A DNA stretch of 45,000 nucleotides from Mesostigma viride. Lineage: Eukaryota > Streptophyta > Mesostigmatophyceae > Mesostigmatales > Mesostigmataceae. The notes below the pieces were generated by a model. That model did not search any database. It was not told the DNA's origin and worked only from the letters and a program-made list of their open reading frames with translations. This document shows, in pieces, positions 29,496 to 38,446 of the stretch; positions within the stretch are counted from its first letter, which is position 1; every line of letters begins with the position of its first letter. The position numbers were made by a program, and so were the translations under genes. The DNA lies in assembly GCA_009746045.1 (NCBI GenBank), contig RPFO01000253.1:1152069-1197068 (forward strand). The letters run 5' to 3'.

Positions 29496-30870
29496 TTCTG
29501 CTTGCCGCCGCGCCGCCGATTCCTGAGTGGCAGCACAGCTATACCGTATTATGCTGTACAAAAACAAAGGTTCCCCTGACGACCCTGCCAACTACCGTGG
29601 AGTCTGCATCCAGAGCGCCGCACTCAAGTTGTTCATGCGCATGATCCTCAACCCCCTTCGTTCTGCTCTCGACCGTCACCTTGGGGAGAGACAAATGGGC
29701 TTTCGTCTTGGGCGCAACACCGTCATGGCCATCTTCGCCGCGCGCCGCCTCTTCGAGGAAATCGATATCGCGCTCCTGCAACCTGGCGAGTTTCCCGCCA
29801 TATCCTGATCTTTGTCGACTTCATAATCAAGTCTGGCTTTTGATTCTGTCCTCTGGGCCGCTCTATGGGCTGTACTTGCTCGCGCTCGCGTCCCCACTCC
29901 CCTGACTACCGTCATCCGCACGCTGTATGAGGGGTCGACCTCTTCGGTGCGCACTCAACACGGCTTGACCCCGAGCGCTATGTCCACTGCAGACCGGCGT
30001 CTGGCAGGGTTGCGTCCTGTCGCCGTACCTGTTTATTATTGTAGTGGATTATGTTATGCGCCAGGCACGTGCCCGCTTTTGCTAGCATTGCAGGCCGTGC
30101 CCCTGGCCTAGTGATCACGAACGAGCTTGGGGAAGGGGGGCCGACTAACAAGCAGAATTTATAGCTGACCTCATTTATGCCGACGACATCACGCTCATCG
30201 AGAAGCCGGAGTCTGTCCAACTTTGGCTAGACTGCCTGGCGCTCGAAGCTCGGGCGGTTGGTCTAGAAATCAGCCCCAAAACGGAGGCCCTGGCGCTCTC
30301 GTCATGGCCGGGCCGGCCCCGCCCACACTCCGCCTCTTAGACGATGCCGAGGTCAACTAGGCTCCTTCAGGCCGCTTCAAGCTGCTCGGCCGTTGGCTTC
30401 CCGACTGCGAGGAGGACCTGACAACACGGATCGGCATGGCGTGGGCGCAACTCCATGACCACCGCCGCTGGTGGAGCAACCCCACCCTACCCCGGATCGT
30501 CAAGCGTGACCTCTTCAAGGTCGTCATTCTGACGATCCTGACCTACGGCGCCGAGACCTGGACACTGACGCAGGAGCGCTGGAGCAACGACTCGACGGCA
30601 ACAACCACGATGCTGTGCACACAAGGCCCTTAACATCCCCTTTGGTTTGCACATTAGTCAATGAGGATTTGTACGCTGATTTGCCCTATGTTTCCCACAA
30701 CATCACTTAGGCAGAGGCGCCTGGGCCTAGCCGGGCACCTGGCCCGCCCAGCCTGGGCGCTATGTCCTCACCTGGCGTGCCCCGGCAGGCCGCGCGCGGC
30801 AGGGCCGCCACCCGTGGACTCACACCTTACGGGCTCACACCCGGGCAGCCTCCTGGTTTGCCTGTAATAT
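29496..30870 (+). pseudogene. LINE reverse transcriptase, frameshifted (family Y copy 2)
   Basis: Starts IPEWQHSYTVMLYKNKGS and continues NYRGVCIQSAALKLFMRMIL and QMGFRLGRNTVMAIFAARRL in one frame to about 29,805. A frameshift falls before motif A (..FVDFI.., around 29,815). The motif B region (CVLSPYLFIIVVDYVMRQAR, near 30,010-30,065) and DLIYADDITLIEK (about 30,170) are in other frames. ILTYGAETWTLTQE lies near 30,540 and QRRLGLAGHLARP near 30,710. Part of the GHLART..QVDT region present in copy 1 is deleted here. Independent indels relative to copy 1 show that both copies decayed separately. Confidence 0.8.
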
Positions 30871-31068
30871 GGAGGCAGATGGTACGCAAGATAGATGGCA
30901 TGTAGTGACGAAGGAGACCACCCCCAAGTCTGTGGGGGCTCCGCGTGTGACGTACCGCGTATGGCATTCACAGCGATTCGGGCTGTGGTGCCCACAACCC
31001 TGTAACTAGGACCTAGATAGCTTACATAATCCATTCCATCCCATATTCCCCTCCCACTGAGGACTTAT

Positions 31069-31414
31069 CAAGGAGACAACCAGCGCAGGCCAGAAATCGG
31101 GAGAATCCGGACCATGGTAGCTCGAGCCTGCCGTTATATTGTCCGCGTGTTCGAGTCGTTCAGGATGATGAAGATGAATGGTGGTGGAAATGTGTAGCCT
31201 TGTGCATTGAAATTATGGCTAGCTGGCTTACGTGTAGAGCGACTAGATGACCTAGACGTACGGTGGGGCCGGAAGTAGCATGCTTGATCAGGGCGTGTGT
31301 TTCCAGCCTAACTGGCCGGGAGTGTCTAGTGGTGAGCACCATTGCTGCGATCGCTCTCCCACCATTTACGAGGAAATACCCGCAAATGGAAAACCACTGA
31401 ATAGGTCTAGCTAG
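31069..31414. mobile_element. 346-bp insertion with 10-bp target duplication
   Basis: It splits the 3' UTR of family Y copy 2. GAGGACTTAT is present at both edges (31,059-31,068 and 31,415-31,424) and once in copy 1 (19,991-20,000). Its first ~148 bp match repeat R at 8950-9104 (reverse complement); the rest is unique in the window. There are no terminal inverted repeats or obvious tail. Confidence 0.7.
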
Positions 31415-31469
31415 GAGGACTTATGCTCACGTGACGCGCAGTGTCGTGTCTATTAATTAATCAATCATG

Positions 31470-31921
31470 TATTCTGATTTGGCACGCCGCAAAGGTGAAA
31501 ACCATTTGCGTTCAGTGCCGGTCCGCGGAAAACGCGGACAAACGCGATCTGCAAATGAATCCAGGCCGGAATCGAACTGGGGACCTCTCGCACCAATTTT
31601 GCTGACTATAGGACGGACGTCTTTGGATCCTTGGGCATCGCCATCTCACCTACAGTCATCCGCAAAAATTCTCCTTTCCGGGGAGTGATGCAAGCCTTTC
31701 GGATTTGGTACTAGATAGATCATTCGAGATCTGTGTGTAGGAGTACTACACACGTGTCTGCACTCGAGACTTGTTCAGTCTCGAACCGTGAGACGGGCTG
31801 AACACGGCTGGAACCTTCTTGAGAAGGGGGCGTAGCCGGTACTATCGAAATCAGCCAAGCGTATATTCTGATTTGGCACGCCGCAAAGGTGAAAACCATT
31901 TGCGTTCAGTGCCGGTCCGCG
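31470..31921 (+). repeat. 58-bp direct repeats around a 336-bp segment
   Basis: A 58-bp block beginning TATTCTGATTTGGCACGCCG and ending CAGTGCCGGTCCGCG is identical at 31,470-31,527 and 31,864-31,921. The segment between contains, on the minus strand near 31,564-31,574, AGTTCGATTCC, which fits a tRNA B box, and nearby tRNA-like sequence that does not fold convincingly. It could be a tandem duplication with 394-bp period or a degraded tRNA-derived SINE insertion. Confidence 0.5.
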
Positions 31922-33286
31922 CCAATAATGTATCACAAAAAGCAATTATTATCTCTCATAAGAAAGAATTAGTGGGTCAAGTCCCTCCATCGGATTTTGC
32001 TGGCATGATTTAGACAGGTAGCACCATGGATGCTGCTGCAGTGGCAACAGGCGCTACCAGTAGGTCCGAGGAAAAGAACGAGATTGCGCCTAGGAGTGTG
32101 CTCAAATACGTACTAAAACAAGATGTCCAGCAAGTCGATCTGTTTTGAACAAGACGTGCCCGTGCTTATAGCCTTATCTCAAGCCGTCACGAGACAACTA
32201 CACTGTATGTACACAGACGAAATGAGAAGATAAATGTGTCCATACAACAAGGCTGCAGCAATTCTTGTTGTCATGTCCTGTAGAGCATCAGCGGAGTAGG
32301 AACATGAACAAGAACAAATGCTTGGACTATCACCGCTTTGCCATGAAGTGCTCCTTCGAAGAAAACCATTTCGGAGACCGGTACAGCTCTGGTGTGCAGC
32401 GCAATGGTCACAATGAATTGAGAAGCCCTGTGATCATGACAATAACGAACCTTGAAAGAACATGAGAACCTGCATAAGCCATGCAAGATGACAGCAACCC
32501 GACCGCAACGAAGCACAAAGGAGAATGTCCAGTGAGCACAATGGAGGATGTCCAGACACGAGACTCACAACCTGCTATGTTTCAACCCCCCCCCTCCCCC
32601 CTTGCTACTAGTAATCTCGTAGAACTAGTTATACTAGTAATACTAGTACTAGTACTAGTAGTATGCTAGTAGTACTAGTACTAGTAGTATGCTAGTATCC
32701 ATGAGACCAAGAGCGCATGCCTGAGATCTGGAATGATATTAAAACATGCAGAGCACCATCATGTGAATGTTACGTCCCGGCATAACAATAAGGTAGAGTT
32801 TCTCCCGCTCTGACAGATGCCGTCTCGTCCGTTGAATTTGATGTTATATATATTTTACAATTAACATATAAGTTGTGGGGGCGCGACCAACAACTTAAGT
32901 GGCCAGGAATGCTCCTTTCCGGAACTAGTGTGTTGTACCTGTGGTGGAAATTTGTTCTGACGGCCGCAGCCAATGGGCATCCAGTGGGCCTGGCGGCGGG
33001 TGGCCAGGAATGAGCTATTGGACTGATGTCGTCGTGGCGCCAGGCCTGTCACAAAGGTCCGAATGAAAATGATCTGGCCAGCGGGCAATTAACCTCCGCA
33101 CACAAAGCTACGGCTGCTTGTGTGAAAATTGCTAGCAATGAAGTCACACTGGCAGATGGCTTGTGTTGTAATTAATGAATGGGTCGGATTGGATAGCTAT
33201 TCCCCACCCTCGTCACGCGTCACAGATCTTATCTATGTCGCACCTCACCACCTACGACCTCTATTCATAGCGCACCTTGTCCAGCA
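31922..33286. other. 1.4 kb without a recognised gene
   Basis: Contains a short TGTTACGTCCCGGCATAACA palindrome-like motif (32,768-32,787) reminiscent of the LTR ends, and an ACTAGT microsatellite (listed separately). No coding frame was identified. Confidence 0.4.
32606..32697. repeat. ACTAGT-rich palindromic microsatellite
   Basis: Repeated ACTAGT/AGTACTAGT with interspersed GTATGCTAGT units over about 90 bp. Self-complementary, so able to form hairpins. It is preceded by a C-rich run (32,587-32,601). Confidence 0.75.
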
Positions 33287-33322
33287 GCACGAATCTGCTG
33301 CAAATCTTATTAGCGGCACGCC

Positions 33323-33430
33323 ACAGATACCACGCAACGATTCCTTCTAAATCCTAAACCCTAAACCCTAAACCCTAAACCCTAAACCCTAAACCCAAAA
33401 CCCTAAACAGATACTACCCAACGATTCCTT
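33323..33430 (+). repeat. interstitial telomeric tract (CCCTAAA)n
   Basis: About seven CCCTAAA units (one CCCAAAA variant) at 33,348-33,407, the C-rich strand on plus. The tract is flanked by a 23-bp imperfect direct repeat, CAGATACYACSCAACGATTC followed by CTT (33,323-33,345 and 33,408-33,430). TTTAGGG is the plant-type telomere repeat used by many chlorophytes. Too short to be a chromosome end. Confidence 0.85.
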
Positions 33431-33437
33431 TTTATAG

Positions 33438-33960
33438 CCCACCTCGGCGAGCCCACAATTCTTCTTGCGTCACTCAACGCAAGCAGCATCTATTTACAGC
33501 CCACCTCGGCAAGCAGCACAACTCTTCTCGCATCACTCAATACAAGCCGCATCTATTTACAGCCCACCTCGGCAAGCAGCACAATTCTTCTCGCATCACT
33601 CAATGCAAGCCGCATCTATTTACAGCCCACCTCGGCAAGCAGCACAATTCTTCTCGCATCACTCAATGCAAGCCGCATCTATTTATAGCCCACCTCGGCG
33701 AGCAGCACAATTCTTCTCGCATCACTCAATGCAAGCCGCATCTATTTATAGCCCACCTCGGCAAGCAGCACAATTCTTCTCGCATCACTCAATGCAAGCC
33801 GCATCTATTTATAGCCCACCTCGGCAAGCAGCACAATTCTTCTCGCATCACTCAATGCAAGCCGCATCTATTTATAGCCCACCTCGGCAAGCAGCACAAT
33901 TCTTCTCGCATCACTCTATGCAAGCAGCATCTATTTATAGCCCACCTCGCCGAGCAGCAC
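33438..33960 (+). repeat. 63-bp tandem repeat array, eight copies
   Basis: Unit GCCCACCTCGGCAAGCAGCA...CTCAATGCAAGCCGCATCTA.., 63 bp, eight copies marked by CAAGC(C/A)GCATCT at 33,479, 33,543, 33,606, 33,669, 33,732, 33,795, 33,858 and 33,921. A degenerate copy also lies left of the telomeric tract near 33,250-33,300. Because 63 is divisible by three the plus strand stays open for 168 codons (21-residue period), but this follows from the period and is not taken as a gene. On the minus strand each unit carries GCCGAG|GTGGGC, the same sequence as the end of the adjacent exon. Confidence 0.85.
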
Positions 33961-34081
33961 GAATCCGATGAGCAGCACCAACGCCTGCCCCCGCGTCAGG
34001 AATCCGCAGATGTATGTGGCGTCGCGGTCCCTGTGCTTGCGTGACTTCGCCCCTTTGGGGCGAGACTTGGCATCATGCTCG
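33931..34081 (-). CDS. probable last exon of NAP/SET-like gene
   Basis: After acceptor TCTCCACAG (AG at 34,083-34,082) the minus strand reads, in the phase required by the previous exon, SEHDAKSRPKGAKSRKHRDR then DATYICGFLTRGQALVLLIG and FVLLGEVGYK, stop TAG at 33,931. The basic stretch SRPKGAKSRKHRDR looks nuclear or nucleic-acid-binding. The end is hydrophobic (ALVLLIGFVLLG), which is unusual for a NAP protein. The last 15-25 bp belong to the 63-bp array, so the true end could instead be a donor at GAG|GTGGGC (33,945). Confidence 0.45.
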
Positions 34082-34760
34082 CTGTGGAGACAGGAGGGGC
34101 GGCAGACCAGGGCACAGGGCATGGGAACGTGGGTGAATTACTAGGGTGTGCGTGGAGCGTGGGCGATTGATAAGAAGGAACAAAGGAAAAAGTGTGCAAG
34201 AGGGAAGAAGGGGAAAAAGAGAATAAGATTTAAAGAAGATAAAGCGTTTTCTTGGAACAAGGAAGAGAGACCTACATACACGCCACACAAACAGCACGAT
34301 GCAAGACATCTAAACCTGGACGCTGGCTACTGCCCCGGCTGGTAGCGTTGCTGCTCGATTATCAGGACTTTTGGAAACGAGCTTTCTCATACTCTTATTG
34401 GAGGGGCCGTGCAAACATCCTTTCGCGAAATCGCAGAAATAGCCCGTGCATGGAGCAGGGCTGCATACAGTCTAAGAGACAGCAGGAAAAAAACACGTCG
34501 CGGCTCCAGAGGCCCTGAAGTCCACCACTGTGCCTCAAGACGCTTCAGCGCATGCATCGAGCGGTTTAAAGCACACCACAAGATGAAACATGCGCCCCGA
34601 AAGTTATTGCAGGCGCTGCGAATGGAAAACTTCCCGGACACGCAAGTTTCTGTCCCCTGCTGCCCTGTACCTGGTCCGATGTGCCATCCATGGAAAGTTT
34701 TCCATAACGTACAAAAACAGCCTAGTCCCCCCAACATTCTATCACATGGTTGCAACGTAC

Positions 34761-34814
34761 CTGTCCGATGCACCATCGTCGGAAGAAATGTCGTCATCCT
34801 CGTTGCCGGAGCCA
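34761..34814 (-). CDS. acidic exon of NAP/SET-like gene
   Basis: A 54-bp exon between acceptor CGTCTTGCAG (34,815-34,816) and donor GTACGT (34,759-34,760), phase 2 at both ends. Encodes GSGNEDDDISSDDGASD. Acidic C-terminal tails are characteristic of NAP/SET histone chaperones. A degenerate second copy of its 3' end and donor (GATGGCACATCGGACCAG|GTAC) lies at about 34,664-34,690, suggesting exon duplication. Confidence 0.45.
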
Positions 34815-35058
34815 CTGCAAGACGATTCAGGGGAACAGGATCGAACATGTATCATGTAGGTAATCATTTAGGTAATTGAATTATAAGAAAGCTGCCGTCC
34901 TCGCCGCCGAAGCCACGGAATGGAGTTCATATTTCATGACAAGCATTTCATGAAAGCCTAATCCTGATGAATTTTAGATGAAACGTGCGCCTAGGCCTGC
35001 GCTCCCATGCTTTATTGATGCATGTCGAGCCTTAAAGTAAGACACCACCGCAGCCATG

Positions 35059-35140
35059 AGCATCTCGTTTCTATCCACCAAAACAACTAGCCGGTAACTA
35101 AGCATCTCGTTTCTATCCACCAGAACAACTAGCCGGTAAC
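35059..35140 (+). repeat. 42-bp tandem duplication
   Basis: AGCATCTCGTTTCTATCCAC...ACAACTAGCCGGTAAC occurs twice with a 42-bp period (35,059 and 35,101), one or two mismatches. It lies in an intron of the minus-strand NAP-like gene. Confidence 0.75.
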
Positions 35141-35592
35141 GCGATTATTACGGAGTTAAGGTTAGCACGGGAGGTTGGGTACCTAATACCTTGGGTACGG
35201 ATCCTCGCAATGTCAAGCCTGTGCCGCTTCTATCATTGCTTTAGTAGCATAGTGTCCCCAAGCACTGGTAAACAGTGGTCCATGGCATGCCTCAAACTGG
35301 AGTGTAGATGTACAGGTCACAAAGGAGGTGAGGAGCACTGTAGGACACCCTGGGATCAATGCAGTAATTAGTTAATAAACAAATAAATGTTTATGAAACG
35401 GGACAGCAAAAAACTCAACCAAACAAAAAGAAAATTTTCCGTTGAGTTTGTTGCTTTCCCCTTACATGTCCGTCACCTGCCATGAGGTATGCCATACAAC
35501 ACCCTCAGGGGCATCCCTCAAATAAAGCTGGCCTTCCTCCTTACAATCGATGAAAAAGTTCCCATTGCCGGACAATCACCATCATCACCCAC

Positions 35593-35697
35593 CTGCCGGC
35601 CTCGCCCTCGTCCCACTCGGCGGCCTGCGCGTACAGCTCGTACGCGTGGGGGATGACCTCATCACGCAGCGCAAAGCCGAGCGCGCCTTCACGCTCC
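35593..35697 (-). CDS. NAP/SET-like domain exon
   Basis: A 105-bp exon with acceptor CTTGCTGCAG and donor GTGGGTGATG (35,591-35,592), phase 2 at both ends, GC-rich. Encodes EREGALGFALRDEVIPHAYE then LYAQAAEWDEGEAG. The pattern 'A.LG..LRDEVIP.A..LY...AE..DE' is that of the end of the NAP domain (I-G-x-x-[IL]-[KR]-[DE]-x-I-I-P ... TGEA), where the globular chaperone domain passes into the acidic tail. Plant-type NAP proteins chaperone H2A-H2B. Assignment rests on motif memory. Confidence 0.55.
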
Positions 35698-36130
35698 CTG
35701 CAGCAAGTGGACAGGGGAGGCCGAAGACGCTTTATTATGTCATCTTCATAAACAGCAACATGCACATTTGCTTTATTGGGTCGTCTATGAATGCCAACGC
35801 TTGCTTGCAGTCTGCGGGTGAACACTTAGGGCTTCTCTTAATGAAAAAGACAAGCCTCACAATAGACGAATGCATCATGCCATATTGCATCATGACAAAC
35901 GAAGAGAGATGCACCATGACACGGTGCAAAGACATCGAGAGCAAAAGACCCTTGCCCATTCCTTCTTTGCCACCACCATGTGCCACATTAGCCAGAACAT
36001 ACACAAAAGGGATGGCGTCTATGACCATCAAGTTCACACCGGCACCGTTCCCCACGACCTGCAAACTGTGTTCGAGTCGAGTATGGTACAAAAAATTTCA
36101 CTGGATCATCGGCATCTTGGGAACGCTTAA

Positions 36131-36400
36131 CTAGAAGCACGTAGACTGCGTCACGTGCAACAATTGATACACAGCCTTGAAAAAGATGAGATAACAGATA
36201 TTCAAAAGGGGAACTCTTGTAATGAAGAATTCATTAGAAGCACGTAGACTGTGTCACGTGCAACGATAGATACACAGCCTTGAAAAAGAGGAGATAACAG
36301 ATATTCAAAAGGGGAACTCTTGTAACGATGAATTCATCAGGAGCACGTAGACTGCGCCACGCGCAACGATAGATACACCGCCTTGAAAACAAGAGATATT
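36131..36400 (+). repeat. 103-bp tandem repeat, ~2.6 copies
   Basis: Units start at 36,136, 36,239 and 36,342 with AGCACGTAGACTGCGTCACG (and variants) and continue TGCAAC.ATAGATACACAGCC, TTCAAAAGGGGAACTCTTGT; the third is truncated. Each begins with a version of the hairpin found at the 3' ends of the family Y and D LINEs. It lies in the intron between the two NAP-like exons. Confidence 0.75.
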
Positions 36401-36840
36401 CAAAACGCGAAAAACTTTGAAGCAGGCCAGAACGGCCATAAGGGCCAAAAGAGTCTGAGATGAGGACAGCCAGTTTTCAGGTTATTAGATGACGACTTCG
36501 CCACCTGCATGGCCCTGGTGGCCCTGGCGCCATGCGAGGTGCCTTCTTCTGCGATATCGGGGAGATCGGCGGGATAACCACAGCTCCCCTAACCATGCGA
36601 GGTGAGCAAACATGGGAACTCCTGCCCCTCGCCGGGGGGTCCACCACGCGGAGCCTAGCCCTGAGGTCATGGTGACATGAGCCACACAACAGAATTAAAG
36701 AGCATGATGTAGTCCGCACTCACCCATGAGGTGACGCAGAATTAAAGAGCATGATAGTTTCTTTGTATTATACAATCCGCGCTCACCTCAGCAAATGGAA
36801 TGGGATGGTATTATACTTGTATGGTATAATCCGCGCTCAC

Positions 36841-36927
36841 CTCAGCACGGGCGCGCTGGCCTGCAGCGCGCGCCCGTTCTCGGCAAGCAGCATGCTGGCA
36901 CCCGCAGCGTCGAACAGCCAGAAAAAG
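36841..36927 (-). CDS. NAP/SET-like exon with SFF motif
   Basis: An 87-bp exon after acceptor CACCGCCAG (36,928-36,929), donor GTGAGCGC (36,839-36,840), phase 2 at both ends. With the split codon it reads SFFWLFDAAGASMLLAENGR then ALQASAPVLR, continuing directly into EREGALGF.. of the next exon. 'SFF.(F/L)F' before the LRDE.IP segment is the hallmark order of NAP-domain proteins (SFFNFF...). The donor region TATA(C)AATCCGCGCTCACCTCAGCA is duplicated at 36,769-36,793. Upstream exons of the globular domain were not found; a CTTCTTCTGGC..GACGCTGAG look-alike is at about 37,000. Confidence 0.5.
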
Positions 36928-37026
36928 CTGGCGGTGGTGGTGGGGAGGGGATGGCGCAGGGGCAGCATGGTGCAGGGAGGGAGGATTTCTCAGCTAGCGC
37001 TCAGCGTCAATCCGCCAGAAGAAGCT

Positions 37027-37080
37027 TTGTGTGTGTGTGTGTGTGTGTGTGTGGTCGTGGTGGTGTGCGGGGGGGGGGGG
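37027..37080 (+). repeat. (GT)n and poly-G microsatellite
   Basis: A GTGTGTGTGT run from 37,027, then GGTCGTGGTGG and a 13-G homopolymer. It underlies several spurious ORFs. Confidence 0.85.
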
Positions 37081-38075
37081 AGAGGAAGATGACGGGCCAG
37101 AGAGCACCGTGGCATGCACAATTACGTACGAATCGCCCCTGTACAGGCCCCCACCCCCCCTGCCTCATTCACACAGAAGAGCAGGCATTTCTCCAGCACT
37201 TGGTGCCTTGCTGGGCTTTTGGTGCGGCGTTGCAGGAGGCCTCGCCCAATTTTACCGGCGCATGTTTTCTCATACCTAGTGCAAATTTCGTGGATACTTG
37301 ATACTTTCTTGAAGTACTGCCTACAGCACACAAGCTGCTTTTCGTACCTTCTATGCTGTCTGCCCAGAACTAGTGCAACCCCACGAAACCTCTGAACGTA
37401 CCCCATGAAATATACGTGTCGAAGACGAGTAAAGTAAACAAAAATGTGTTCCCGTAACGACGCAAGATCCCCCTAAGTCCTCGTACAAAAATTACGCATA
37501 CATAAAATTGGACCATGGTATGGCTAAAAAGCAAGCACATGCATGGTTACCTTTGCTAAGCCTTGGAACATATAACCTCAATTGTTGTCTCCTTGACATA
37601 ACCTTGCGAAGCGTTCTAAATCACAAGCCCGTTCACTGTCCCTGTTGAAAGCAACTACGGCTTCGCAAGGCAACCCCTTAAGGTGCCTGCTTGCCATACT
37701 AATCTCCCAGGCAGCGTGGCACACCGTTCCTTCGTGTACTGATGCATACCCGAACCCCCCCCCACAGGCATGCAGGTGCGCACGACAACCACCATGCGCA
37801 GGCAGGTGGGTAAACGGGCGCATACCAATCAATGATGGGGCACAAACATGGCTTGTTATGCGGGTGCACGCATCAACCACCGCATACCTGGGGCAGGGAC
37901 GTGCGCGGGGGGGACGCTTGGCGTCCGCCTTGTCAGCTGCAGAAGTCGTGTGATGACAATGGATTGTTTATAGACATATTGATGATTGTTTTCATCAATG
38001 CAATAGTTGATTTAGATGCATTGAGCAGATGCTGCCCACAGAAAACACGGGATGGATGCGCGCGCAGGGCCGCTC
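37081..38075. other. 1 kb without a recognised gene
   Basis: A minus frame at 37,578-37,820 (ending ..MASRHLKGLPCEAVVAFNRD, SERACDLERFARLCQGDNN) has protein-like composition but no family I recognise. It could be an exon of a gene on the minus strand. Nothing else was identified. Confidence 0.35.
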
Positions 38076-38126
38076 AGTTAATAAGCACACATGGCCGGTT
38101 AATTAATAAGCACGCATGGCCGATGG

Positions 38127-38446
38127 GGGTTGTGGGTCAACTCTGGGTATGCCCCTAAAACCCCTCCGGCTCCGGGAGAGGCTTTTATACTCTCCCAAAC
38201 CCGCCCATGAGGCGGCAATGCGGCATCCGCTTTGTGTCATGCAGCCTACTTCCTGTTGTATCGCACCCACAGCTGGGCCTGCACCATGATGCAGAGAGAG
38301 TCCTCTGTGGCCTGCCCGCTTGAGGCAGCAAGAGAAGCTACTGCAAGCTAGTCGAGGGCGCCCTCCCTCCTTGTCGATGTGCGTAGGGGTCGAAGGCTCC
38401 TGTATCGGTACCCCCGTGACGCAGTCACGTGCTTTCAGTTTTAACT
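38127..38446 (+). mobile_element. 5'-truncated family D LINE copy
   Basis: Flanked by ATGGCCGATGG at 38,116-38,126 and 38,447-38,457. It matches the 3' UTR of element D (GAGAGAG..CTCTGTGGCCTGCCC, AGGGCGCCCTCCCTCCTT, GACGCAGTCACGTGCTT). The hairpin is at 38,413-38,431 with one base change from the D/Y consensus, and the tail is TTTCAGTTTTAACT instead of (TTAA)n. Just upstream, TTAATAAGCACRCATGGCCG occurs twice (about 38,078 and 38,103), remnants resembling the tail of another D-type end. Confidence 0.75.

Larger units (their letters stand above)
29490..31462 (+). mobile_element. family Y LINE copy 2, 5'-truncated
   Basis: From CCGGATTCTGCTTGCCGCCG onward it matches 18,343-20,044, including the 3' UTR and the (degraded) CACGTGACGC..GTG hairpin near 31,428 followed by TATTAATTAATCAATCA. 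It contains a 346-bp insertion at 31,069-31,414. The 5' truncation is exactly at the LTR edge. No target duplication was found. Confidence 0.8.

Noticed and set aside
31555-31680. tRNA gene on the minus strand
   Set aside because: A B-box-like motif is present, but the T stem has a mismatch and no convincing cloverleaf or acceptor stem forms.
33465-33971. 168-codon plus ORF with 21-residue repeats
   Set aside because: It is a by-product of a 63-bp tandem repeat divisible by three. The minus strand explains the sequence better as repeated exon/intron boundary.
34409-34879. 156-codon plus ORF
   Set aside because: It is antisense to the acidic exon of the NAP-like gene; no motif, and splice sites on the other strand are better supported.
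35550-36134. 194-codon plus ORF
   Set aside because: It covers the antisense of a GC-rich minus exon and then low-quality intron sequence; chance opening.
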